From: ZLKRG08 sp046048895
GTDB lineage: Bacteria > Actinomycetota > Actinomycetes > Nanopelagicales > Nanopelagicaceae
Assembly: GCA_046048895.1 (NCBI GenBank)
Contig: JBJOFF010000010.1
Coordinates: 1-35,449, forward strand
Direction: 5' to 3'
Length of the DNA stretch: 35,449 nt
Each line of letters opens with the position of its first letter. The stretch's first letter is position 1. A model generated the notes under the pieces. It worked only from the letters and a program-made list of their open reading frames with translations, was not told the DNA's origin and searched no databases. Made by a program: the position numbers and the translations under genes. Below, piece after piece: positions 1 to 7,864 of the stretch.

Positions 1-554
1 AGTCTCTAGAAGATTTTCTTTTAAGCGCTGTTTTGGATGTCGACGATGAAATCCGATTAACCGCAGAAGCTAATGATCGATTATCTGGAATGGGCACCAC
101 CCTGACTGCAATCGCGCTTTATCGAAACAAAGCTTATGTTCTACATACCGGGGATTCACGTGCATATAGATTGCGCGGCCAAGATTTTTCACAAATTACA
201 AAAGATCACTCGGTGGTGCAAGAGTTAATTGATGCTGGAACAATTACCGAAGCGGAAGCGGCGACACATCCGCAGCGATCTGTTTTAACCAATGTTTTGA
301 TGGGACATGGCAATGTCACGCCACTTTTAATTCAATACGATGTTAAACCTGGAGATAAGTTTTTACTTTGCAGCGATGGATTAAATAATGTCGTTAGCAA
401 TACTGAGATTCATGAATTAATGAACCAGCCTGATGCCATCAGCTCTTTAATTTCACTTACCTACGAACGTGGTGCACCAGATAATGTCACTGTAGTTATT
501 GCAGAGGTGGGCGCTGGTGAAACTGAGACCCAATTCTTGGGGGCTGCCAAATGA
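1..554 (+). CDS. pstP: PP2C-family Ser/Thr phosphatase PstP, C-terminal part (5' truncated by window)
   Basis: This is the C-terminal part of a PPM/PP2C protein phosphatase, the metal-dependent enzyme that reverses PknB phosphorylation. The frame is open from position 3, upstream of a TTG at 33, so the true start lies outside the window. PP2C motifs appear in order: GMGTTLTAIAL, HTGDSRAYRLR with a metal-binding Asp, ITKDHS, LLCSDGLNNVV and APDNVTVVI near the end. The Mycobacterium PstP has a transmembrane and extracellular tail; here the protein stops about 15 residues after the catalytic domain, so it appears soluble. The stop overlaps the pknB start as ATGA (551-554), which implies translational coupling of kinase and phosphatase. 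The family call is secure; the name PstP rests on the neighbourhood. Confidence 0.9.
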   Translation, partial: SLEDFLLSAVLDVDDEIRLTAEANDRLSGMGTTLTAIALYRNKAYVLHTGDSRAYRLRGQDFSQITKDHSVVQELIDAGTITEAEAATHPQRSVLTNVLMGHGNVTPLLIQYDVKPGDKFLLCSDGLNNVVSNTEIHELMNQPDAISSLISLTYERGAPDNVTVVIAEVGAGETETQFLGAAK

Positions 555-2083
555 CAATATTTGGCGATCGCTACGAAGTAGGCGCATTGATTGGCGCTGG
601 TGGAATGTCAGATGTATTTATCGCTCGAGATACCCGGTTAAACCGCGAAGTTGCTCTTAAAGTATTACGTAGCGATTTAAACCGCGAACAGACTTTTGTT
701 ACTAGGTTTCAAAAAGAAGCACTGGCTGCAGCTGGTTTGAGCCATCCAGGAATTGTTGCGGTTTATGACAGTGGCGAGAGTCCAGCGCCATATATTGTGA
801 TGGAGCTGCTCCAAGGTAAAACTCTGCGCGAATTGATTACAGGACCAGTAGATACTAAAACTGCGGTGCAAATTACCGAAGGAATTTTGCAGGCACTTGC
901 CTACTCGCATGCCAACGGAATTGTGCATCGCGATATCAAACCTGGCAACATCATGATTACCGATCAAGGTGATGTAAAAGTGATGGATTTTGGTATTGCC
1001 CGTGCGCTTGATGATGTTAGCGCCACCATGACTGCGACTTGGAATGTTGTCGGTACGGCACAATATTTATCTCCCGAACAAGCAAGTGGTGAAGTTGCTG
1101 ATGCCAGAAGCGATCTTTACTCTGTCGGCGTCGTGCTTTATGAAATGTTAACTGGACGCCCGCCTTTTACTGGAGATACTCCAGTATCGATTGCTTTGCA
1201 ACATGTCTCTAGCGAAATAATTCCGCCTAGCAAAGTTAATCCGGCGCTTGATCAACAATTTGATCACTTCTTATCTGTAGTAATGGCTAAAGATCCAGCC
1301 AATCGCTATCAAGATGCAAATGCGATGTTAGGCGATTTGCATCGAATTAAAACTGGCCAGACTATTACTACGGAAATTGTCCGTACCAAAAAGAAGAAGA
1401 ATCGCACCTGGCAGATTGTTGCGGGTTTCTTAGCCAGTGTTTTAGTGGTAATTGGCGGCTATGCAATTTCTGATCGAAGTGTTGCGACCGGAATTATTGT
1501 GCCTAATGTCGTTGGTTTAAATGAGAGCGATGCCACGGCGCAATTGAGTGCATTCAAAGTGGTAATAAACCGTGCACATGATTCAAGAACGCCAATAAAT
1601 CGCGTAGCTTCGCAGAGTCCGCTAGCAACTTCGCGGGCAGATAAAGGTAGCGTCATCACCATAACTATTAGTGATGGCCCAGGCGAAGCGATCGTGCCGC
1701 TTGATTTAATCGGAATGACTTTAACTGATGCTCGTAATGCACTTGCTGCAGTTGGTTTAACTATTGCTGCTATTGATGCAGTTCCTAGTGATAAAGCAAT
1801 CGGAACGGTTATTTCGGTAAGCCCAGTTGGTGGATCCACATTAACTGCTGGAAATGGCGTCACTTTAGAGATTGCCAATGGAAATGTGGCTGTGCCTAAT
1901 CTGGTGGGACAGAGCGATATTCAAGCTCGCACTACTTTGGCACAAGCAGGATTCTTAATCAAAGAGATCTACTCGTATGATGCCAATCAAGCGCTAGGTG
2001 TGGTCTTGGCACAAGCACCTGCGCCAGATGCGCAATTACAAATTGGTTCGCAAGTAACTGTAACTATTAATAAACAATCTTAA
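551..2083 (+). CDS. pknB: Ser/Thr protein kinase with three PASTA domains, PknB
   Basis: A membrane-anchored Hanks-type kinase of 510 residues that senses muropeptides or lipid II outside and phosphorylates cell-wall and division proteins inside. The kinase domain (about 8-265) shows GAGGMSDVF, the ATP lysine K37 (VALKV), catalytic HRDIKPGNIM (D128) and DFG at 146-148. The activation loop has T159 and T161 in a TxT arrangement like the autophosphorylation sites of mycobacterial PknB. A basic juxtamembrane stretch (KKKKNR) precedes one transmembrane helix at about 288-307. Three PASTA repeats follow, opening with VPNVVGL, VPLDLIG and VPNLVGQ; M. tuberculosis PknB has four. The gene overlaps pstP by 4 bp and is followed by a terminator-like hairpin inside the convergent neighbour. 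Confidence 0.95.
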   Translation: MTIFGDRYEVGALIGAGGMSDVFIARDTRLNREVALKVLRSDLNREQTFVTRFQKEALAAAGLSHPGIVAVYDSGESPAPYIVMELLQGKTLRELITGPVDTKTAVQITEGILQALAYSHANGIVHRDIKPGNIMITDQGDVKVMDFGIARALDDVSATMTATWNVVGTAQYLSPEQASGEVADARSDLYSVGVVLYEMLTGRPPFTGDTPVSIALQHVSSEIIPPSKVNPALDQQFDHFLSVVMAKDPANRYQDANAMLGDLHRIKTGQTITTEIVRTKKKKNRTWQIVAGFLASVLVVIGGYAISDRSVATGIIVPNVVGLNESDATAQLSAFKVVINRAHDSRTPINRVASQSPLATSRADKGSVITITISDGPGEAIVPLDLIGMTLTDARNALAAVGLTIAAIDAVPSDKAIGTVISVSPVGGSTLTAGNGVTLEIANGNVAVPNLVGQSDIQARTTLAQAGFLIKEIYSYDANQALGVVLAQAPAPDAQLQIGSQVTVTINKQS

Positions 2084-2084
2084 A

Positions 2085-2705
2085 TTAATTTCTTACAACT
2101 GGAGAGAGTCCAACTGCTCTCTCTTTTGCGTTCTTATCTCCACATTCAGTTAACCAATTAGCTAACATCGCATGGCCATGTTCTGTTAAAACAGATTCAG
2201 GATGAAACTGCACGCCTTCGATTGGTAACGTTTTATGGCGAAGTCCCATCACAATTCCGGAGTCAGTTGCACCGGTTACCTCTAAAACATCTGGCACTGA
2301 ATCTTTCTCAACTGCTAGCGAGTGATATCTAGTTGCAGTAAATGGAGAAGGTAGTTCAGCAAAGACACCACGTTGATTATGATGAACTTGGGAAGTCTTT
2401 CCATGTAATAACTCTGGAGCTCTAGAAACAACTCCGCCGAAAGCCGTTGCGATTGCTTGATGACCCAAGCAGACACCAAACAATGGAATTTTCTTCTCGG
2501 CGCAGTATCGAATCATCTCCATGGATATGCCTGCCTCTTCTGGCACACCTGGGCCGGGTGAGATCAGTACACCGTCATAATTATCAGCATCGCTTACTTT
2601 GACTTCGTCGTTGCGCTTAACCACACACTCTGCACCAAGTTGACCCAAATACTGGACCAGGTTAAATACAAAGGAGTCGTAGTTATCGACGACCAGAATT
2701 CGCAT
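2085..2705 (-). CDS. Class I glutamine amidotransferase, anthranilate / aminodeoxychorismate synthase component II (TrpG/PabA)
   Basis: This subunit hydrolyses glutamine and channels ammonia to a chorismate-using partner, giving anthranilate (tryptophan) or aminodeoxychorismate (folate). Motifs seen are ILVVDNYDSFVFNLVQYL at the N-terminus, ISPGPGVP, the nucleophile-elbow cysteine in FGVCLGHQAIA, and the catalytic His/Glu in QFHPES. Its place beside pknB is the standard actinobacterial one, where it is annotated either trpG or pabA; sequence alone does not decide between them, and no component I gene is in the window. I start it at the ATG at 2705 rather than the TTG two codons earlier: a -10-like AATACT ends 6 nt upstream and there is no Shine-Dalgarno, which suggests a leaderless mRNA. 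The product has 206 residues, normal for the family. Confidence 0.92.
   Translation of the reverse strand: MRILVVDNYDSFVFNLVQYLGQLGAECVVKRNDEVKVSDADNYDGVLISPGPGVPEEAGISMEMIRYCAEKKIPLFGVCLGHQAIATAFGGVVSRAPELLHGKTSQVHHNQRGVFAELPSPFTATRYHSLAVEKDSVPDVLEVTGATDSGIVMGLRHKTLPIEGVQFHPESVLTEHGHAMLANWLTECGDKNAKERAVGLSPVVRN
2102..2127 (+). terminator. Rho-independent-like terminator after pknB
   Basis: A perfect 7-bp stem, GAGAGAG (2102-2108) with CTCTCTC (2117-2123), has an 8-nt loop and is followed directly by TTTT. It starts 18 nt after the pknB stop and lies inside the 3' end of the convergent amidotransferase gene. Placement and shape fit a terminator for the pstP-pknB transcript, but the stem is only moderately stable and the T-tract is short. 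Confidence 0.45.
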
Positions 2706-2735
2706 GGCCAAAGTATTCCGCTAAACTTGCGCACA
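2699..2735. promoter_or_regulatory. Divergent, probably leaderless promoters for the amidotransferase and crgA
   Basis: Only 29 nt separate the two divergent ATGs (2705 minus, 2735 plus). On the plus strand TTCGCA (2699-2704), a 17-nt spacer and TAAACT (2722-2727) are followed by crgA's ATG 7 nt later. On the minus strand AATACT (rc of 2712-2717) ends 6 nt before the ATG. Neither gene has a Shine-Dalgarno. This geometry fits leaderless transcripts, which are common in Actinobacteria. Confidence 0.5.
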
Positions 2736-3004
2736 TGCCAAAGTCAAAGCTTCGTAAAAAGGTCCAGGACACTCGTGCTTACAAATCTGAGCACCCAACA
2801 GAAGAGGCCTTCGAAGGACCTGCAGAATCGCCAAAATGGCTCGCGCCTGCAATGGTAGTTAACTTTCTAATCGGTCTACTTTGGATTGTAGTTTTCTATG
2901 TTTCACAGACTCTTTATCCAATTCCAAATATCGGATCCTGGAATATGTTGATCGGATTTGGATTTATTGGAATTGGTTTTGGTTTAGCTACGCGCTGGCG
3001 CTAA
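2735..3004 (+). CDS. crgA: Cell division protein CrgA
   Basis: CrgA is an Actinobacteria-specific small membrane protein that binds FtsZ-ring and septal peptidoglycan proteins and coordinates septation. The 89-residue product has the usual form: a short basic cytoplasmic N-terminus (MPKSKLRKK), then SPKWLAPAMVVNFLIGLLWI as the first membrane helix, the family-typical YPIP followed by GSWNMLIGFG leading into the second helix, and a short ATRWR tail. The neighbours (amidotransferase and pknB on one side, rhomboid and ppiA on the other) are the canonical crgA context. Its last 21 bp overlap the 3' end of the convergent rhomboid gene. The start appears leaderless. Confidence 0.95.
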   Translation: MPKSKLRKKVQDTRAYKSEHPTEEAFEGPAESPKWLAPAMVVNFLIGLLWIVVFYVSQTLYPIPNIGSWNMLIGFGFIGIGFGLATRWR

Positions 3005-3514
3005 TAAAACCGAAGCTGCAATCAAACCAGTAATAAAGCCGCCTAAATGGGCGCGCCAATCTATTCCTGGGAAGATAAAACCAATAGCAAAGTTAATTCC
3101 GACAATTACAAACGTTGCTTTACTTTCAAAACCATAACGTTTGCTTAGCGCAATCATGCCGCCAAATAATCCGAAGATGGCTCCTGATGCACCGACTGAA
3201 ATTAAATAATAATCACTAAAGTAAATCGATGCCAAGCTTGCTCCGATTTGAGAGATCACAAATAGAGCCAGAAATTTCTTAGCGCCAATAGCGGCTTCGA
3301 GAGTATTTCCTAAAACTAAAAGCGCATACATATTAAAAAATAGATGGGCGATACCGCCATGTGTTAGCGCCACTGTTACTAGACGCCAGTATTCGCCATT
3401 CTCAAAAACTAGAAATTTATTTAGGAAGAGCTGCTCTTCCAAACCTGGCACGATTAGACGTGCCAGGTAGAAGCCACTAATTACGGTGATTAATAATTTA
3501 GTAACTGGACGCAT
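2984..3514 (-). CDS. Rhomboid-family intramembrane serine protease
   Basis: A 176-residue polytopic membrane protein of the rhomboid family, which cuts transmembrane helices inside the membrane. The catalytic dyad can be seen as Ser110 in GASGAIFGLFGG and His156 in RAHLGGFITG. The HxxxN element that stabilises the oxyanion is H57-LFF-N61, and a WR motif sits in the L1 region (EYWRLVTVALTH). About six hydrophobic segments are visible, so this is the minimal core form without accessory domains. It follows ppiA on the same strand with a 10-nt gap and ends inside the crgA 3' end. Substrates are unknown. The gene is usually found at this place in actinobacterial chromosomes. Confidence 0.92.
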   Translation of the reverse strand: MRPVTKLLITVISGFYLARLIVPGLEEQLFLNKFLVFENGEYWRLVTVALTHGGIAHLFFNMYALLVLGNTLEAAIGAKKFLALFVISQIGASLASIYFSDYYLISVGASGAIFGLFGGMIALSKRYGFESKATFVIVGINFAIGFIFPGIDWRAHLGGFITGLIAASVLLAPARS

Positions 3515-3524
3515 TGCGCGCTAT

Positions 3525-4034
3525 TTAAGCAACAGTTACTGAATTAATAGTTACTGCATTTACTGGGCGATCTTGCGCGCCAGTTGCAGTAGTTGCAATC
3601 TTGTCGACTACCGCTTGGCTAGCTGCATCTTTAACTTCACCAAAAATGGTGTGCTTACGATTTAGCCATTCGGTTGGAGCAACCGTGATGAAAAACTGTG
3701 AACCATTAGTGCCAGGTCCTGAGTTAGCCATCGCTAATAGATATGGGCGATCAAAAGTTAGCTCTGGGTGGAACTCATCTTTGAATTTATAGCCTGGACC
3801 GCCAAAACCCTGACCAAGTGGATCTCCACCTTGGATCATAAAACCAGCGATTACGCGGTGAAAAATGGTGCCGTCATAAAGCTTCTCATTGCTCTTTGCG
3901 CCAGTGCGTGGATCAGTCCACTCCTTCTCGCCGGTTGCTAGACCAACGAAATTTGAAACAGTCTCTGGTGCATGATTTGGAAATAGTTCAATGACGATGT
4001 CGCCATGATTTGTATGAAGGGTTGCTTGTGTCAT
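3525..4034 (-). CDS. ppiA: Cyclophilin-type peptidyl-prolyl cis-trans isomerase
   Basis: A cytoplasmic single-domain cyclophilin (169 residues) catalysing cis-trans isomerisation of Xaa-Pro bonds. Family signatures are FHRVIAGFMIQGGDP, with the catalytic Arg, GPGTNGSQFFITV, and LNRKHTIFGEV near the C-terminus; no signal peptide is present. In other actinobacteria ppiA lies close to tRNA-Ala and gyrA. Here its start lies only 8 nt downstream of the SDR stop (4043), so it could be co-transcribed with the lipid cassette upstream, which would be a local rewiring. A modest AAGGG Shine-Dalgarno lies in the end of the SDR gene. Confidence 0.95.
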   Translation of the reverse strand: MTQATLHTNHGDIVIELFPNHAPETVSNFVGLATGEKEWTDPRTGAKSNEKLYDGTIFHRVIAGFMIQGGDPLGQGFGGPGYKFKDEFHPELTFDRPYLLAMANSGPGTNGSQFFITVAPTEWLNRKHTIFGEVKDAASQAVVDKIATTATGAQDRPVNAVTINSVTVA

Positions 4035-4042
4035 GCCGAGAA

Positions 4043-4738
4043 TTATCCCTTCTTAAAGAGTTTTGGCCAAATACCTACGGGAATCAAGCGTGCCAACTTC
4101 ATTGTAATTGCCATTGGTAATGGGAAGACAATCTCAGCGCGCTCTCTTTGGATACCTTTAACAATAATTTTTGCAGCACTTTCGGCGCTAATGATGAATG
4201 GCATTGGGAACGTATTCACATCAGTCATGGGTGTTTTCACAAAACCTGGTGAGACCGTAACAATCTTTACATTTGATTTAACTAAATCAGAACGTAAAGA
4301 TTCTAAAAAGTTAATTTGTGCGGCCTTACTTGGACCATAACCACTAGAACCTGGCATACCTCGATAACCAGCAACTGATGAGACACCCATAAATGTTCCG
4401 CTGTCAGCGCTAATCATCTTAGGCAAAATTGCGGCGGCACATCTTGCTAATCCCACTGTATTTGTATTGTTATGTTCTTTAAAAACATTTAAATCAAATT
4501 GCTGAGCAGACATACGTTGCCAAAAACCAGCCATCACTAAAACTAAATCAAAAGCGCCATATTTACTTTCATATTCTTTTGCTGCATTAACAACAGAGAG
4601 ATCATCTGAAACATCAATTCGAATCTCTCCTTGGCTACGCGATGATCTAACTACTTGCCAACCAGATCTTTCTAATTCGTCTGCAACCGCAGCTCCAATT
4701 CCAGATGATGCTCCGATAATCCAAGCTTTACGTGTCAT
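4043..4738 (-). CDS. Short-chain dehydrogenase/reductase of the lipid cassette
   Basis: A classical SDR of 231 residues with the cofactor-binding GASSGIG near the N-terminus, an NAG-equivalent VMAGFW, catalytic Ser in SSVAGYRG and YxxxK in SGYGPSKAA. The C-terminus (IPVGIWPKLFKKG) is amphipathic and basic and may touch the membrane. The start is fixed by a 4-bp ATGA overlap with the methyltransferase stop (4735-4738); a longer frame to 4819 exists but would run deep into that gene. It is the last member of the FAD oxidoreductase / DUF1365 / methyltransferase / SDR set, so a step in modifying or tailoring acyl chains is a reasonable inference; the substrate is unknown. Confidence 0.9.
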   Translation of the reverse strand: MTRKAWIIGASSGIGAAVADELERSGWQVVRSSRSQGEIRIDVSDDLSVVNAAKEYESKYGAFDLVLVMAGFWQRMSAQQFDLNVFKEHNNTNTVGLARCAAAILPKMISADSGTFMGVSSVAGYRGMPGSSGYGPSKAAQINFLESLRSDLVKSNVKIVTVSPGFVKTPMTDVNTFPMPFIISAESAAKIIVKGIQRERAEIVFPLPMAITMKLARLIPVGIWPKLFKKG

Positions 4739-5904
4739 CGCTTCACAAAACCTAACTGCCAAACATCTAAATGTCCGGAACGAAAACCTGCTTCGGAGTA
4801 AGCCAGGTAGTACTGCCACATACGCTCAAATTCCTCATCAAAACCAAGCGCCGCAACTTTTTCGCGATTCTCCATGAATTTATAGCGCCATAAACGAAGT
4901 GTTTCGGCATAGCCCATGCGGATTGAGAGCGTATCTACTAACTTCATATCTTTCTTGGTGAACTCATCAATTACTTCACGGGAAGGAATAATTCCGCCCG
5001 GGAAAATATATTTATGAATCCAGGTATACGCATGTTTTGATGCGAGTAATCGATCATGCGGCATTGTGATTGCTTGTAAACCAAATCGACCACCTGGTTT
5101 TAGATGTGTGCTAATTGCTTCGAAATAGGTAGGCCAATATTTCTCGCCCACTGCCTCGATCATCTCTACGCTAACCGCTGCATCGTATTGGCCCTCTAAG
5201 TCGCGATAATCGCGTAATTCAACGGTAATTAAATTACTCAAACCTGCTTTAGCGATGCGCTCCTCTGCTAAAGCTTTCTGTTCTTTGGAAAGGGTTATCG
5301 TATGAACTTTTGCACCGCGATAGGCTGCTTGCATTGCTAACTGTCCCCAACCTGTGCCAATCTCCAAGATTTGCATACCTGGTTTGACGCCAGCGAAATC
5401 AAGGACGCCTTCGATCTTTCTGATCTGTGCTTTTGCCAAATTATTAAAAGTTGGTTGATCTGCGCCAAAGTTTGCTGCAGAGTAGGTGAGAGTCTCATCT
5501 AGAAATAACGCAAAGAGTTCGTTTGATAGATCGTAATGTCTAGAGATATTAGATTTAGAGCCCTCTTTGTGGTTCTCTTCATGCTTGGGTTGGAATGGTT
5601 CAAAGAATTTTCTAAACTTTCTCATCCATGCTGGAACAATATGTAATAACTTCTCTGCATATGGAGTTAAAACTTCAGCTAAATCGGGTTCAGCTACCCA
5701 ATCATTAGCCATAAACGATTCGCCAAGTCCAATTTTTAAATCATTTCCTAAGCGATTAAAGAAGTCCTCATTTAAAATTCTTAAAGTCGGCAAATTTGGC
5801 TTGTTAGGGCCTAAAACTTCACCATTTGGCAGGAGTACTTTTACATCAACTTTTGGTGCGATTCGGCGTAGCAATTGCTCTGCAACTTTTGCGCGAATGT
5901 TCAT
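4735..5904 (-). CDS. Cyclopropane-fatty-acid-synthase-family SAM methyltransferase
   Basis: A 389-residue member of the CFA synthase / mycolic acid cyclopropane synthase family (COG2230), which transfers a methyl or methylene group from SAM to a double bond of membrane phospholipid acyl chains. Visible features are the N-terminal lipid-handling region (to about 110), SRHYDLSNELFALFLDETLTYSAANF-type family sequence around 120-145, SAM motif I ILEIGTGWGQLA, and VSVEMIEAVGEKYW, where family members carry the active-site Glu. The start at 5904 is chosen from the ATGA overlap with the DUF1365 stop; an in-frame extension to 5970 would lie inside that gene. The product could be a cyclopropane, a methyl-branched or a furan fatty acid; the sequence does not tell which. 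Confidence 0.92.
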   Translation of the reverse strand: MNIRAKVAEQLLRRIAPKVDVKVLLPNGEVLGPNKPNLPTLRILNEDFFNRLGNDLKIGLGESFMANDWVAEPDLAEVLTPYAEKLLHIVPAWMRKFRKFFEPFQPKHEENHKEGSKSNISRHYDLSNELFALFLDETLTYSAANFGADQPTFNNLAKAQIRKIEGVLDFAGVKPGMQILEIGTGWGQLAMQAAYRGAKVHTITLSKEQKALAEERIAKAGLSNLITVELRDYRDLEGQYDAAVSVEMIEAVGEKYWPTYFEAISTHLKPGGRFGLQAITMPHDRLLASKHAYTWIHKYIFPGGIIPSREVIDEFTKKDMKLVDTLSIRMGYAETLRLWRYKFMENREKVAALGFDEEFERMWQYYLAYSEAGFRSGHLDVWQLGFVKR

Positions 5905-6596
5905 AGCATTCCGCTCTGTTTTGGGTGATTTGGTCGAGCAATAACTGGCAATCGACGAAGCCATAACCAAATTCCGTGGGCGCGAATTCGCGTCATCGCT
6001 TGAATCGTAGAAAGCGGCGTACGTGTATACGCCAGAAGTCGATTCTTAATACTGGCCTCCATGAGCTCTCCGGTGAAGCTTGCGCTAAAAACTTGTGCGC
6101 TATTTTGATACAAATTCACGACTAGGACAACGTTTTTCTCGTCAAAAAAAGTCCTAGTTTTATAATTTCCCTCGATTGTAAAGAATGGAGATACATAGAA
6201 CTCTTTGCCCACTTCGGATGCCCCTTTGGCATCGGGATGAAGTAGGTGGGCGTGACGATCACCATAAGTATTATGAATTTCTAGAATCGCCCACCTGATT
6301 GAGCCGTCCGTTTTAATGCACCAATAAACCGAGAGTGGATTAAATACATAGCCGTTGGTTCTAGCGCTAGCGATTGCAAACAATTTATCGGTTGGTTCGA
6401 TTACCTCGCCATTGCTAGAAACAAAATGCGCTACTGCTTCGCGCATAGTTTTGGCCTCGCTGCCGAAATGATCTTTAGGCAATAATTTATTTTGTGGTTC
6501 ATCTAAATCAACAAACCACATGTAATTAACAAATTTGAGTTTATGTTTAAAAGGTGTACGTCTTTGATGTAGTACTACGCCTTTAGCTAACTTCAC
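5901..6596 (-). CDS. DUF1365 family protein
   Basis: A 231-residue DUF1365 (COG3496) protein of unknown biochemical function. Typical family features are an opening with basic residues and tyrosine/tryptophan (KFVNYMWFVDLDEP), NPLSVYWC in the middle, and EIHNTYGDRHAHLL with conserved His. No signal peptide or clear membrane helix is seen. Two tandem GTG codons (6599 and 6596) could start it; I take the second because it forms a GTGA overlap with the upstream stop, matching the 4-bp overlaps at the next two junctions. DUF1365 genes are regularly found between a COG2907 FAD protein and a CFA synthase, so a shared lipid pathway is a well-founded contextual inference. Confidence 0.9.
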   Translation of the reverse strand: MKLAKGVVLHQRRTPFKHKLKFVNYMWFVDLDEPQNKLLPKDHFGSEAKTMREAVAHFVSSNGEVIEPTDKLFAIASARTNGYVFNPLSVYWCIKTDGSIRWAILEIHNTYGDRHAHLLHPDAKGASEVGKEFYVSPFFTIEGNYKTRTFFDEKNVVLVVNLYQNSAQVFSASFTGELMEASIKNRLLAYTRTPLSTIQAMTRIRAHGIWLWLRRLPVIARPNHPKQSGML

Positions 6597-7810
6597 CACG
6601 TGGCGCCGAACTTTCTAGCAGCAGTGACGCCAGATCTTGCGCCATCTTCATGAAAGCCCCAACCCAGATGCGCACCTGCAAAAGCAAGACGTGGCCCACC
6701 AGCGCTCCGCAAAAATTCCGCAGCTTTTAAAGATTCGACTGTGAATACTGGATGTTCGTATTCCATCTCGGCAATTACTTTTTTCGTTGGGATTTGGCCA
6801 TTTAGGGTCACTACATAATCTTCATTGCCTGGTAGGCGCATTAATAGGTTCATCCAATAACTTACTAATACCTTGCTGGAATCACGTTTGCAATCTTCCA
6901 TTGCATAATTCCATGAAGCTCGCGCTTTGTTTGGTGTGGGAAGTATTGAGCTATCTTTATGTAATATGGTTTTATTTTTGGAGTAAGTAACCGCAGCCAA
7001 ATTCTTACGCTCTGATTCATCCGCATCTTGCAGTATTTCTAAAGCGCTATTTGCGTGCGTTGCAATGATTACATAATCAAAGCGTTCGCCGTTAACTTCT
7101 ACATAATCGGAGAAGCGCTTTACAGTTCTAACCTTTTCTAAGCGTTTATCTGGAATTAAATTTAATATTGCGGCTACATATGTATTTGAACCACCAACTA
7201 CCGTTCTCCAAATAGGTGAATTACCTAATTCCAACATGCCGTGATGATTTAAGAATTCAAATAGGTGTTTGGCTGGATACTGCAGTGAATCTCCATCGCC
7301 AGAAGACCAAACACATGAAACTACTGGTACTGCGTAGTGTTTAATAAAATATTTACTAAATTTGTTTCCAGCTAGAAACTCTCCCCAAGTATTATCACTA
7401 TTTAGATCTTCAGCTAATAGTTTTCGAGCAGCTTTATAAAATCGTGGCACCTCAATTAACATCTTGATAAATCTTGGATCTACTAATTTGCTTGGCTTGG
7501 CCAAAATTCCTTTGGCGCCACGACCACCTACATATTGCAACCCACAACCTTTGCAATCGATACTCATAGTCATTTCTGTCTCTTGAGTAGCAATATTTAA
7601 CTCTTTAAAAATACGGAGCAGGTTTGGATATGTACGTGCGTTATGCACAATAAAACCGGAATCGATTCTTAATCCATCTACTGAGTGTGTATGTGCATGA
7701 CCGCCATAACGGTTATCAGCTTCAAAGAGCGTAACTTGGTGTAAATCCTTTAGAAGATAGGCGGCGGTAAGCCCGGACACACCAGAGCCGACAATGGCTA
7801 CTTTGGTCAT
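6593..7810 (-). CDS. FAD-dependent oxidoreductase (COG2907-type amine-oxidase fold) of the lipid cassette
   Basis: A 405-residue flavoprotein with an N-terminal Rossmann motif VAIVGSGVSGLTAAYLL, followed by FEADNRYGGHAHT that contacts FAD, and a C-terminal FAD motif in AFAGAHLGWGFHEDGARSG. This is the predicted NAD/FAD-binding family COG2907, related to amine oxidases and phytoene desaturases, which is found with DUF1365 and CFA synthase genes. A role in acyl-chain desaturation or oxidation is likely but unproven. It heads the minus-strand cassette and has a strong AAGGAG Shine-Dalgarno upstream of its ATG. It is divergent from the SRPBCC gene across 54 nt. Confidence 0.9.
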   Translation of the reverse strand: MTKVAIVGSGVSGLTAAYLLKDLHQVTLFEADNRYGGHAHTHSVDGLRIDSGFIVHNARTYPNLLRIFKELNIATQETEMTMSIDCKGCGLQYVGGRGAKGILAKPSKLVDPRFIKMLIEVPRFYKAARKLLAEDLNSDNTWGEFLAGNKFSKYFIKHYAVPVVSCVWSSGDGDSLQYPAKHLFEFLNHHGMLELGNSPIWRTVVGGSNTYVAAILNLIPDKRLEKVRTVKRFSDYVEVNGERFDYVIIATHANSALEILQDADESERKNLAAVTYSKNKTILHKDSSILPTPNKARASWNYAMEDCKRDSSKVLVSYWMNLLMRLPGNEDYVVTLNGQIPTKKVIAEMEYEHPVFTVESLKAAEFLRSAGGPRLAFAGAHLGWGFHEDGARSGVTAARKFGATW

Positions 7811-7829
7811 TGCTCACGCTCCTTCTTTA

Positions 7830-7858
7830 AAGACAATTTACATGTCTTTTGCTATTTT
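7830..7858 (+). promoter_or_regulatory. Predicted leaderless promoter of the SRPBCC gene
   Basis: AAGACA (7830-7835), a 17-nt spacer and TATTTT (7853-7858) are followed after 6 nt by the ATG at 7865, with no Shine-Dalgarno. The hexamers and spacing fit a housekeeping promoter for a leaderless mRNA. It overlaps the upstream region of the divergent FAD oxidoreductase gene. Confidence 0.45.
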
Positions 7859-7864
7859 TGAACC

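Noticed and set aside
1459..1878. 139-codon minus-strand frame inside pknB
   Set aside because: It is antisense to the PASTA domains and low-complexity (Ala/Ser/Thr/Val); a shadow of the real gene.
4030..4045. Attachment-site duplicate of the tRNA-Ala 3' end at the far edge of the accessory block
   Set aside because: I looked for GGGGTTCGATTCCCC-type sequence near the ppiA/SDR junction and saw none; there is also no integrase.
4739..4819. Upstream extension of the SDR gene
   Set aside because: It would overlap the methyltransferase by 85 bp, and the ATGA junction at 4735-4738 fits the pattern of the operon.
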